DNA of 64,000 bases, taken from Talinum fruticosum. Taxonomy: Eukaryota; Streptophyta; Magnoliopsida; Caryophyllales; Talinaceae. Below the pieces are notes generated by a model. The model saw nothing but the letters and a program-made list of their open reading frames with translations. It searched no databases and was not told where the DNA came from. A program made the translations under genes and the position numbers. The stretch spans positions 930,001 through 994,000 of the forward strand of contig JAITYX010000054.1 in NCBI GenBank assembly GCA_021018815.1, in the 5' to 3' direction. Shown one piece after another: positions 54,260 through 64,000 of this stretch (positions are counted from its first letter, which is position 1; the number at the start of each line of letters is the position of its first letter).

Positions 54260-57057
54260 AAGAAGGTGGGTAGGTTGTCTTGAAGAAGAGGAGCGAGCAA
54301 GTGCACCTTTGCTCGTAAGCTTGTGTAGAAGTAGACGAGCGAGGGGCTACTGAACCGAGATATTAGGAAGTTGAGCAGTCTTGATTATGGGAATCAAGGA
54401 CATATCTTCCTCAACTTCTTCTTCTTCCTCAAAGACAACTGCGGGCTGTGCTTCCGAGGTAGAGGCCTTGGACTAACCAACATCGCCAGCCTCTTTTGAG
54501 CCGCTCGGATCATGATTTGAGCAAATTAACTCGAGCTCTTTGGTGCCCTGGTCCTCAAGTCGACCAAGCATCGTCCCCTTTTTCTTCTTATTTTTTTCTT
54601 CTTTTCCTTCTTCCGCTTGTCCTTGTTGTAGGAACCACAGCCTAGGGGCGGACCCCGTGGGCCGAGCCTCCCCACATGCCTCATTGGCGTAAGGGTTTTA
54701 GAAAATGGAAAGGATGATTTTAGGGTTTTGAAGATGAATTTTAGAAAGTGGGGATGAATCTTCTATTAGGATTTTTTAGTTTTATTAAATCTGATTTAAA
54801 GCGAATTAAGCAAAGTTGAATAGCGGTTTTATTAACCTTTTATTTTATAAATTATTTTTAGAATTCCGGGATCTTATTTTCTAATTAAAGAAATAAACGA
54901 TATTATGATTATGGTTCTGCCGTGAGGCTTTAGGGCCGATTGAAAACATCAATTTGGACTGAAGCCGCCACCACTAACCCCATGGTGCTGGTCGTGGCCT
55001 GCACTAGGGAAGGCGGCGCCGCCCAAAGGCCGTGGTCGGTGAAACCAGCCTCGGTCTCTGCCCGTGGGCAGATCCGAACCTAATATAATTTTTCCTACAA
55101 CCGAAAACGCCGAGATGTTATTTTGCGTAGAACAAAACATAAAATAAGGGAGTCGCCAGTCGGTTTTAGGAAGAGAAAACTAACAAAAACATAAAGAAGA
55201 AAATTTGCTCTCTCGATCTTAGTATGGAAAGACTAAGACCAAAAAAGGCTACAAAATTGACTCCATCGGTCTTGAACCGAGAATCGGATTCAGGGGTGAG
55301 GGTAAAAACACGAGGATAAACCCATTCGTTCCGCCCTTCCGAAGACGACCATTTCTAGTTCGGGTATTGTGTGAATAATGATGTAAGAAAACAAGCATAC
55401 AACATGCGAAGCAAAATTAAAGCAACCAAAACATAACAAGGAAAACAATAAAGAAAAGTGGTTAAGAAAGCGATAAAGGAAATAAAAGCGAGAAATAAAA
55501 AGATTACATCATTCGGGAGGAAATTAAAGCGATTACATCTTTTAAACAACAATACGGAAAGCAATAAAACAAAAATAAAAATAACCATTCAAAGGCTGAA
55601 ATATGGCCCTCAGGTTGTCCCACCTTTCTAATCTGTATCTCCACACCGGATCTCTCGATGCAATAGTGACAATTTAAAGAAAAGGCCTAGAGATCAGAAT
55701 AATCGAATATTCTTTAACTCTTTGCACGGATTCAACGGTGAAAGATGAATGCTTATAGAAATTTTGGCAGAGTGATGTTTAGGTGAGAGTATTTAGATTG
55801 TCTTTTAACAAGTGTAATGTTAAGGCAGGAAGCCAGATGGGAATCGAGCCATACGTCTCTATTTATAGGAGAGGGCCTAGGTCACAAATGACCTAGGGTT
55901 TGCCTCTTATCAAACGTCCAAACAACTGAAATAAAACCGGGCCAAATCCTAAGAGATAGAATCGGATCGGTAAAAGGATAAAACCGGATAGAACTAGGTA
56001 AAAAGAAAAGGCGGGCGCCGGTCAACCGGATCCCCTAGGGTTTCGTGCCCTAGTTGTGTCTCCGAGGACTCTCCAAGCTCAAAATGCAACGTTCCATGAT
56101 GCTTCTAGAAGGCGGGCACCGGCGATGAAGTCGTTTAAAGTGTAAAAGCTTGTAGTTTCGTGTGGGCTGTCTCGTGAAGCTTAAAACGCAACACTTTGAT
56201 ACTCTTGATCATGAAATGCAATGCTTTAACGCCGTCTTAAGGTCTTTAGCTGCTTGTCTGATTTGGACAAAAGTAGAATGTGGTATTCTACACTTAGAAT
56301 TTCTCGGCACACAGTATGGGACTCCACAATCTCTAAAGGATCGGTCCGGGTCTTGGACGGTCCGAAAGAAAAGAGGATTTGTGGACCGACCCAAGGTAAA
56401 AGGATAATTATTTGGTGCTCGGGGTTCTTTATGGTTTACTAGCGTATATTGCACTAATCAATTATAGTTCGAGATCCAAATCCACAAATAGAACTCGATA
56501 TTATCATCATTGGGCCAACAAACGAAACACGTAAATAAAGAGATAAAGGACGACACTTTTTAGGTGTTTACACTTGTGCTTCAGCTTTTTCCTCAACTTT
56601 AGCTGCTTCCTCGGCTTCGGTTGATGGTGTCTTAGTGGGACTAGAGGACTCCTCAGCAGTGTCATCGAATTCTAAGTTCTTTAGCATACCTATCAAAGAA
56701 ATCATCGACGATTTCGAGTGAAAAGCACAGGGTTAGAATTGAGAAAAATATTCTTTACATCAAAAACTTGTAAAGAAAGGCAAGGTTGATCCTAATAGTC
56801 TTACCTTGAACAATAGAAGTTATGACACATTCATTGGCAGATCATATAGGAATAAAATTCAGACACGTGTTCTGGATAGATGTACTCGCAAAAACACGGA
56901 TAGTTGTACATACCAATGTTTTTAATGTGTTGTAATAATGAGAAAGAAGTAGAAGGAAAGAATTTGAGGCACCTTCTTGTGCAGCCTCAATCATAGATTT
57001 GGTTTTGGCTTTCTTAGTGGCCGATCCTCCTTCTTGAGCAGTTCCTCTCTTAGGCAT
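54260..57057 (-). pseudogene. ORF3 of copy 3, split and internally deleted
   Basis: The start MPKRGTAQEGGSATKKAKTKS is at 57057. The N-terminal part runs to about 56674, then jumps directly to the C-terminal charged region: copies 1 and 4 have about 750 bp here that copy 3 lacks, so the central LEGYEVDLFP block is gone. The C-terminal part is further split by the solo LTR 54627-56572 (CTTGT duplication). It continues from 54626 down to a Ser/Arg/Pro-rich tail. No product is possible. Confidence 0.6.
54627..56572 (-). mobile_element. Gypsy-type solo LTR, 1,946 bp, TSD CTTGT
   Basis: TGTAGGAACCACAGCC to GGTGTTTACA, flanked by CTTGT on both sides (54622-54626 and 56573-56577). A TATAAATAGAGACG box at 55860-55867 shows minus orientation. 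It is the same family as the interrupted LTR 36604-43599. Frames inside (for example 55355-55588 and 56162-56454) are LTR sequence. Confidence 0.9.
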
Positions 57058-57232
57058 AGTTGCAAAGTGTTTGAGAACAAAAGAGAAAGTAAAGAGATAT
57101 TGAATAGAGAGCAAAGAGTTAGAATTCAAAACGAGAGAGAAAATGAGCGCGAGTGAGTAAGAGAGTGTTGAGAGCAAAGAAAGTGAGTAAACAGTAGGTA
57201 AAGTGAAGAAAAGAAAGTGAAGGGGTGCTATT

Positions 57233-58724
57233 TGAAGGTTTGCTCCTGGAGAGTCTAAGTCACCCTAGAGGGGTTGAATAGGGTGATGAGGAAATTTAAG
57301 CAAACTTAGACAATTTATGCTTTGAAAGAGAAAAACAACCGAGTCTAAGTCTAGATTGCACTCGAAGTGTAGACACTAAGAAATACGTGGAAATCCTCCT
57401 GGGGCAAAAAACCACGGGCAGTGATAATCCAAGCACCAAGTCAAATCCACTATTTTGAATCCTCAAAATATCGAATCTACCGAATTGCTCCCTTAAACAA
57501 TTCCTTATAATGTTTTCTTAGACTTAGAAGTTCCCTTATCTAATCTAGTACTTCTTAACCGAGATAACCTTTACAGTTAGGGGCAACCGAGCTGAGTTAA
57601 CCCTTACAGGTTAGTCAAGGGACCGTACTTAGAAAGTAAGAAAAGTATGTAACTCGATTATAAGACTTTACAACTCGGAAAATATTAATTATAAGTCGGG
57701 AGTTGTAAGTAGAAGATTGAATATGAAAACAATGACTTTTGCTCAAGTAATGTGTTTTGCAATAATGTTCAAGCAATGATTCCAACAATCTTCAAGTCTT
57801 GTGAAGTGGCTTCTATTTATCGATGACCAAGCAGAGTGACCGTTGAGTCTTGCTTCGAACGAAGTCTTTATAAGTCATTGTAACGGCTCTTCCGAGTCGA
57901 TCGGAAAAGATCTGTTAGGATGTGAACATTGTGCAATGACTCTTGGCTCCAAAAGGTACTCCGATCAACAGGTGATGTCTAAAAACCAAGGTGGAAACCA
58001 CCGTTGAGCCTAGCATTGGAGTTTTCCAATTTCGGGAACAGCACAACCCCGACACGGTGTCCGAGTCTTGTTCAAAAGTAGATAAAGCTTGTCTACCGGT
58101 GATTGACAACTAGAAGCCGACTACTTTTGTATTTCAAAAATGAGATAACCTCGTTTGAATTACCTACAAAAGTAAACCACTTTGGTTCTCAAAGTATAAA
58201 ATACTTTGGTCCAAAATTAGGGATAGATAATAATTAAATTAAGATAATTAAGTACATAGTTATCTTAGGCCTAGAAGAGTGGAATTTTCCGAGTCTAATA
58301 TTCAATATACTCAAATTACATTAGAGTCAACCCTAAGGATGATCAAGTTAAAAAGAATAAAATCATCGAGTATAACAACATGATCTGGACAAATAATTTT
58401 TAAATAAGCAAACTAACTTAGAAAAAGGAATTAACACTATAATTCATTTTGCATTGAAATATGCAATCAATACTCGGAATAAAAGTATTAGAGAATATAT
58501 TTAAGCATGCGATAGTTTTGAGTGATGTTTGAGTGAGTTAGAAGCATCCGTGTAGAAGATATACAATAATGTGATTTCTATGTCGATCGAAACGAATGAA
58601 AACTTATACGAGAGTTTCTATAACACTCAGAATGACTTGAAATCAAAACTTAAGAGAGATAAGATTTATACTTGAATCTTCATGTGGTACTCAGAATGAC
58701 TTAGAGTTAGAATATGAGTCTTCA
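57233..58724 (-). repeat. 3' LTR of copy 4
   Basis: TGAAGGTTTGCTCCTGG to GAGTCTTCA on the plus strand, 1,492 bp, followed by ATCTCCCCCTTTTGATGAAAG, the complement of the polypurine tract. Confidence 0.9.
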
Positions 58725-59181
58725 ATCTCCCCCTTTTGATGAAAGGCCTTCCATACTTGGATAGAAACTTGTGAGTGAAAAACATGAGTTTTTATTCTCA
58801 CTAAGCGTAACATATTAGAGTGAGAAGCAATGATTGAGAAATATTCCATACTTATAAAATGCATTACAAATACTATCATTGGTCAAAACAGTTATGCGGA
58901 TAACACATTGGATTAAAGAAATGAACAAATTATATCGGAATAGCAAAATAATATGAGATATCCAACTCGGAAAGAAGTAAATCAGAAAGAAGTCTGTTCG
59001 AAAAAGAAAATTCATTCATTCCTGTGCTAAAAAAATAAATAAATAAAGGGTGAGCTCCCCTAAACACAACAACATCGGATTTCTATATTTCTCCCCTTGC
59101 ATTTCATCAAAAAGGGAAGAAAATAACAATGAAGTACACTTGATATTAGACAAAAAATATAAAAGAAGAAAAGAAAATAGA
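58725..59181 (-). other. Non-coding segment between ORF3 and LTR, copy 4
   Basis: AT-rich, no gene. The open frame at 59016-59306 is ORF3's tail read in a shifted phase. Confidence 0.5.
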
Positions 59182-60771
59182 CTAAGAAGGGGGCTTGCTG
59201 TCGGGAGGTGGAGGGACGAGCGAGTGCGTCGGCGCCGGTAAGATTGGGGCGGCAGCACGGAGATGTCCGGAAGTGGCTCCGGCTTGTTTGTCCGACCTAG
59301 GGCCATACATCCTTGGGCTCATCCTCCTGGAAGACAATAGAGGGAGGTGCTTCTGACTTGACAACTATGGACTCGACCAATGTCCACAAGCATCTTCGAC
59401 CCACTCGGATCATCATTTGAGCCGATCAATTCCGGTTCAAGGACCGCAACACCTTGTCCCTCGGCTTGAGCGGCTTCCTCTTTCTCTTTCTCCTCTTCCT
59501 CCTCTTCCTCTTCCTTCTCCTCCTCAACCTTTGCTACTTCAGCTGCAACTTCTTCTTCTTCAACCTAAGTCGAAGGAGACTTGGCTGGCTGGAGCACTCC
59601 TCCGAAGTGTCCGAACTTTCCGGGTCCTTGGCAGCCTTAGATCGACGTTCTTGGAGGAGTAGGAGTTGCTCGTGCTGCTCACTCGATGATGCCCTTTTAG
59701 CTCGATCAACGGATGCTGATTCTCCCAAATCCGAGACTGGCCTCGTCTTCCGGTTGATCATCAGACTTTGAAGGACAGCTTTTAGCGAGCGAAGGGTGCC
59801 TCAAAGTTCTTCGGACACGAGAGGAGAGTTTGTCTATCAAAACGGTAAACATAGCCTTAGAGGTCTGTCAAAGGTGGTTGAGAAGTGGATGGACCACCTG
59901 ATGGAGGAGGGAGTGATAGAGGAATCTGAGTCCGAGTGTGAGGGGGTGAAGGGGGCTTCAACTCGGACTCGTGGACCCGGACACCAGTGCTTAACTTCCC
60001 GATATTCGTGGCCCGAAGCTCTTTTCGCCTACGACTATGGCAGCCTCGAAACCGCATTAAGATATGAAGGGAGGAGAATCTTAAACTATTTGAAGACAAC
60101 AATCAAAAGGGCTCTAAAGGCGAATCGAGCAGATTTTTTGGATTGACATGGCACGAAGCCATTTGCTTAAGAATAGTAGGGAAGAGGTCTACGTCGTAGC
60201 CCTCTAGAATGTCAAAAACTTTGAGAGTCTTGGAGTTGGGATTCTCCTTGCTATAGTGATGAGAAAAGAAAGTTCTCATTAAGAGAAAATAAAGTAACCT
60301 GGCCTCGGTCTTCATATAAGTCACAAAGAAGTTTTTACGTGACTTAGGGACCTCCTTGGCGTATTTCTCAAAGAATTCATCTGCAATCTCCGCGACGGGG
60401 ATGGGATTATAATCCCGAAAGAGAGAATAGACTTTGAAAAGGTCGTGAAGGAGAGAGAGAGGTTGATGTGAACAACCTTGTCTTAAAATCGTGAGGTAAT
60501 GACTCCCTTAGAGTAAGACATGTTGGAGTAGAACTCAGCAACGAGTTCGGGATAGATAAACTCACCGAAGCTACGTAAAATTGTATACTCTAGTGCTCTT
60601 TGTGTCTTGCAACCACGAAAACGAGGTGGTTGGGAAGAATTTGTCATCCAACGTTAGGTGTTGGGTGACAAAGACTTTGGAGGGGTTAGAGGTACCCTCT
60701 TGAGGAGTTTTGGTGCGGGGCTTCTTGGTAGCAGACCCCGGAAAATCTTGTGCGGAACCCCTTTTAGGCAT
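59182..60771 (-). pseudogene. ORF3 of copy 4, the most complete example
   Basis: The start MPKRGSAQDF is at 60769-60771, about 155 bases after the TATA box. Order on the minus strand: basic N-terminus (SATKKPRTKT), VFVTQHLTLDDKFFPTTSFSWL (60690-60610), a frameshift, FFSHHYSKENPNSK, FDILEGYDVDLFPTILKQM (60324-60190), then a shifted central block, an Ala/Ser/Gln coil LLLLQERRSKAAKD (59640), a Glu- and Lys-rich stretch, and an acidic-to-proline tail ending PPPPDSKPPS with the stop at 59182. Intact length would be about 530 residues. By eye it shares with PF20167-like proteins the early LVAEFY/RG segment and the later leucine-rich 'LFPTI' block. No transmembrane helix seen. Confidence 0.6.
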
Positions 60772-60925
60772 GGTGAGAATTTTTGAGAAGAAATCGAGTA
60801 GACTTGAGAGAGAGAGAGAGAGAGAGTAAAGAGAATGAGAGTGCTTAGAATTCGGAGAGTCAGCGAGAATGCTTAGAAAGTAGGAAGGCAATGAGTAAAG
60901 TAACGAAATGAAGGTAAAGGGTTGC

Positions 60926-60933
60926 TATTTATA
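60926..60933 (-). promoter_or_regulatory. Internal TATA box upstream of ORF3, copy 4
   Basis: Minus-strand CGCTATAAATAGCAACCC, at the same relative position as in copy 1. The pyrimidine-rich leader with a CTCTCTCTC run follows (60800-60822). Confidence 0.6.
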
Positions 60934-61011
60934 GCGAAAAGAAATGCCCTTCAGCCTTCGGTCCGACCGTAAGCTCCAACGGTCGTCTTAGACAGGTGTG
61001 GCGTTTCGCTC

Positions 61012-61022
61012 TCCAACGGTTA
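61012..61022 (+). promoter_or_regulatory. MSA-like (MYB3R) motif, copy 4
   Basis: TCCAACGGTTA fits YCYAACGGYYA at all positions, about 80 bp upstream of the ORF3 TATA box. A further near-match, TCCAACGGTCG, lies at 60974-60986. Confidence 0.5.
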
Positions 61023-61316
61023 GAATTCCAAGTGGCTTTCTTCCACGGCTGGTTTTCTCCGACTAATGTGCATGGCAGAGAGAGAGAAAAGAAAGACTTT
61101 TCAAAAATATTTACGAAATTCTCCATTTATCTATAGATGATTTCAAAAGTTTGATGTCCATTTTGCTCAAAACCGAGTCCGACTCGTAACACTCGGAGAC
61201 CTAATAACTCGTAGCTCGGTTTCACTTGGTCAATCGAACCACTTGTTATTAAGACAAAAGAGAAAAAACATATAATACATAATCATGCAAGAAAATTTCT
61301 CTTATTAATCACATAG

Positions 61317-63257
61317 TCATGCATTAATCATTCCAAGCTCATTCCTAATAAAACAAAACCGATCCTCACGAAGTGGCTTAGTGAAAATATCAACTAACTG
61401 AAATTTCGTAGGAATGAATTCAAGTTACAATATCACCTTTCTCATAATGGTCTCTTAGAAAATGGTACCTGACCTCAATATGTTTTGTCTTTGAGTGCTG
61501 AACTGGATTCTTAGTGATGCTGATTACACTCGATTGTCACACTTGATTGGGATAGATTTGAATGAAAGTCCAAGATCCTTCAATTATTGCTTGATCCACA
61601 TAATCCGAGCTCTAGCTGCAATGCACTTAGCTTCAGCAGTTGATAGAGCAACCGAGTTCTATTTCGTGAGTGCCAAGATATGAGGGATTGACCTAGAAAT
61701 TGGCATGCTCTTGATGTGCTCTTGTTATCAACCTTGTGACCAAGCATAGTCGGCATCCGAGTATCCAGTGAAGGTCAATTCCGAGTCTCTTGAAAACCAT
61801 AGACCAAGATTCCGAGTCCCTGCAAGATATCTGAAAATCCTCTTCAGCTGCAGTGAGATGTGATTGTTTTGGATTAGCTTGAAATCTTGCACATAAACAT
61901 ACACTAAACATAATGTCCGGCCTACTATATGTGAGATATAGCAGATCCAATGATACTTCTATAAAGTTTCGATCTACTTGCTTTACCTTTTTCATCCGAG
62001 TCCAGTTTCATGCTACTACTCATGGGTGTTGCTGCAAGTTTCACATCTTGAAGCTTGTACTTCTTTAACTACTCCTTGGTGTACTTAGATTAATGGACAT
62101 ATATTCCATATTTGTCTTATCTGATTTTTGGACCAAGAAAGAAATTGAGCTCTCCCAACGATACTCATTTGGAACTCCTGTCTCATCAACTCAGAAAACT
62201 CTCGACAAAGATTTTGATTAGTAGCTCCCAAAATAATATCATCAACATAAATTTGAGCAATAAGGAAATCTTTCCCCTTGGTTTTTATAAAAAGAGTTTT
62301 GTCAATCTGACCTCTTTTGAAATCATTTTCAACTAACAAATGGCTCAGTCTTTCATAGCAAACTCGGGAGCTTGTTTAAGACCATATAAAGCTTTTTACA
62401 ATTTGAAAACATGATTTAAAAATTCTGAGTTTTCAAATCCAGAGGGTTGCTCAACATAGACTTCCTCTTGATTGAAACCATTTAGAAAAGCACATTTAAC
62501 ATCCATTTGATTCAATTTAATATTCATGCTAGATGCAAATGCCAATAGGATTCTGATTGCTTCGATCCTAGCAACCGGTGTAAAGGTTTCCCCACAATCA
62601 ATCCCTTTTTCTTGATTGTACCCTTAAGCCACAAGTCTAGCCTTATTTCGACTACCAATCCATCCTCATCAAGTTTGTTTTTGAAAACCCATCTGGTTCC
62701 TATAATCTGGGTGGTCGAAGGTCATTTGGTGAGAGACCGGAGTTGGTTTCTTTCAAATTGATTAAACTCTTCTTGCATGGCCTCTACCCATTTAGGTTCA
62801 TTAAGGGCCTCTAGTGCATTTATGGGTTTTGTTAATGATATAAATGAAGTAAATGCACATAGATTTTGCAAAGAAGAACGAGTTCTTACCCCACTATTAA
62901 TGTTAGAGAGATGTTCTCGAGTGGGTGACTCGGATGCATATTTGAATGCTTTACCGGTTCTCTAGTTCGCCAAATTTTTGGTTGAACTGGTTGATCTTTA
63001 GTAGTTTGAGCTTGCTAAGTCTCCTTATTTGCCTATCCTTTAGCATTTTAAGCTATCTCTTGAGCTGGTTCAGTCTCTTATCATAATGTTCTCAGCTGCC
63101 TCATTCTGAGTTGCTTTTTCGACTCTTCCGAAGCTCAGCTTCAGCAAGATCATCTTCATCTTGATTGAGTTTCAAATCCGAGAAGGCTAACTCACTAGTT
63201 TTTCCCCGATCTATCTCATCAAACATAACGTGGATACTTTCTTCCACTTTGTTAGTT
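61317..63257 (-). pseudogene. pol: Pol remnant of copy 4: integrase end, RT, RNase H
   Basis: On the minus strand: a linker with NEPKWVEAMQEE-type sequence (about 62800), RT finger/palm with VYVEQPSGFENSEF (near 62440), an intact YVDD box at 62249-62238 within LIAQIYVDDIILGATN, and RNase H with SRPDIMFSVCLCARFQANPKQ (61995-61693). It ends LGMINA and a stop at 61317. It is closely related to copy 1 but with different frame breaks. The integrase side ends in a VVFDE-like strand at 63220-63240 and is then replaced by foreign sequence. Inactive. Confidence 0.85.
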
Positions 63258-64000
63258 TTTCCATACCATGCTCCGAGAAGTTTCTTAAGGAGATGCTTTC
63301 CAAAAAGGGAAATTGTTAGAGCATGCCACCATATCTCTCACAGAGGAGTGTAGCGCCATCATCCAAAATAAACTACCCCGAAGCTTTCTAATCTGGGTAG
63401 TTTTTCCATACCATGCTCTATGGGAGATATAGCCATTAGTAGGGCGTTATGTGATCTTGGAACAAGTGTTAGCCTTATGCCCTACTCTATTTACAAGCGG
63501 CTTCAAATGGGAGAGTTGAAGCCAACTAACTACCATCTCTCTTCAGTTGGCGGATCGATCCGTCAAGTTCCCCATTGGAATTCTAGAAGATGTGCCACTC
63601 CAAGTCGGGAAATTCTTTATCCCATGTGATTTTCTGGTAATGGAAATGGTTGAGGATGCACAAATTCCTATCATTTTGGGAAGGCCTTTCATTACCACAA
63701 CCGGAGCCCCGATAGATGTGTAGAATTACAAGTCTGTCACTACATGTTGGAGAAGAGAAGGTGGAGTTTAATCTCACCAAGACCGTGTCCACCCCAGCTC
63801 TTGAAGACACATCCTGTAGGGTGGATGTGTTGTAGCCAATTTTTGTGATGAGTGGCTACCACATGGGTTTGTGAGGGACCCTTTAGAGAACTGCTTGATT
63901 GGTGATGGCTCTAAGAGCCAATCTAAGGAGGCAACAATAAGGCTCAAGGCTCAAGCATTACATCCAAGGAGAGCCTATTCCGGGTCGGTTTCAAGCACTT
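63253..64000 (+). pseudogene. Ty3/gypsy Athila-type protease region, partial
   Basis: The plus-strand segment starts with FLKEMLSKKGK (63280-63315), the end of gag typical of Athila elements. Then come SLTEECSAIIQ-like sequence, GSFSIPC, and the protease frame 63420-63629 with ALCDLGTSVSLMPYSIYKRL, where DLGTS replaces DLGAS. A frameshift follows; the signal resumes as IGILEDVPLQVGKFFIPCDF and AQIPIILGRPFI, then a stop at about 63720. The sequence runs off the window toward the RT region. The aspartic protease would process the Gag-Pol polyprotein; several breaks make it inactive. It is joined to copia copy 4 at a repeated 21-bp word. Confidence 0.85.

Larger units (their letters stand above)
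52373..57232 (-). mobile_element. Sirevirus-like copia element, copy 3 (3' part)
   Basis: LTR 52373-53760, polypurine-like tract and ORF3 with a nested solo LTR. The element is cut at 57232 by copy 4. Its pol, gag and other LTR, if present, lie beyond the window. Confidence 0.8.
57233..63257 (-). mobile_element. Sirevirus-like copia element, copy 4 (3' part through integrase)
   Basis: LTR, polypurine tract, ORF3 with its own TATA box, and pol from RNase H back to the integrase C-terminus. It is cut near 63253-63257 where an Athila-type sequence begins. The left flank CTATT (57228-57232) lies inside copy 3, at the position of copy 3's ORF3 TATA box. Confidence 0.9.

Overview
This is plant nuclear DNA, AT-rich and probably pericentromeric or another repeat-dense region of a dicot-like genome. 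The evidence is Ty1/copia LTRs with initiator-Met primer sites, Tat/Athila-type Ty3/gypsy pol, chromovirus-like LTRs starting TGTAACA, hAT and CACTA transposons, an intron-bearing plant-mobile-domain relic and a plant pararetrovirus-like fragment. No intact host gene and no tRNA or rRNA gene was found. Almost every long reading frame belongs to a mobile element and carries stops or frameshifts.

Layout. 1-8.3 kb: unassigned DNA with one unrecognised degenerate coding stretch (1309-2463), a 1,016-bp non-autonomous hAT-like element (3316-4331, near-perfect 8-bp target duplication) and a probable CACTA-like element (5680-7825) holding a 213-bp tandem duplication. 8353-11121: a complete but internally deleted copia element (LTR-gag/protease-LTR, duplication GATCC). 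11.1-13.5 kb: AT-rich spacer with microsatellites. 13483-26079: a Sirevirus-like copia element on the minus strand (duplication ATAAG) with decayed gag, pol and an extra third reading frame (ORF3) between pol and the 3' LTR. Its 5' LTR is split by a 2,912-bp solo LTR of chromovirus type (23066-25977, duplication ACGGG). 26478-29779: a small non-autonomous LTR element with a tRNA-Asp-like primer site, split by a CACTA relic. 29.8-30.5 kb: pararetrovirus-like protease fragment. 30486-33222: LTR plus partial ORF3 of a second Sirevirus copy, joined to a Tat-type gypsy reverse transcriptase (33.3-35.3 kb). 36604-43599: one gypsy LTR broken by a solo Sirevirus LTR (37232-38615) and by a 3,690-bp CACTA element (38706-42395). 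44.4-46.9 kb: an intron-containing plant-mobile-domain gene relic. 47.3-52.4 kb: decayed chromovirus-like LTR, two further solo Sirevirus LTRs and a tandem array of hairpin-forming units. 52373-57232: third Sirevirus copy, whose ORF3 is split by a gypsy solo LTR (54627-56572). 57233-63257: fourth copy, apparently inserted into the third. 63253-64000: Athila-type protease region.

How it fits together. One Sirevirus-like family dominates: four elements and three TSD-flanked solo LTRs. Its LTRs run from TGAAGACT to CCTTCA and are read from a TATAAATA box. All four elements keep an ORF3, related by eye to the plant transposon protein family (PF20167-like). In two copies ORF3 has its own upstream TATA box and a match to the mitosis-specific activator (MSA) motif. 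Target-site duplications order the nesting: solo chromovirus LTR into copy 1; copy 4 into copy 3; Sirevirus solo LTR and CACTA into the 36.6-43.6 kb gypsy LTR. All boundaries were read by eye; family names rest on motif recognition, not on a search.
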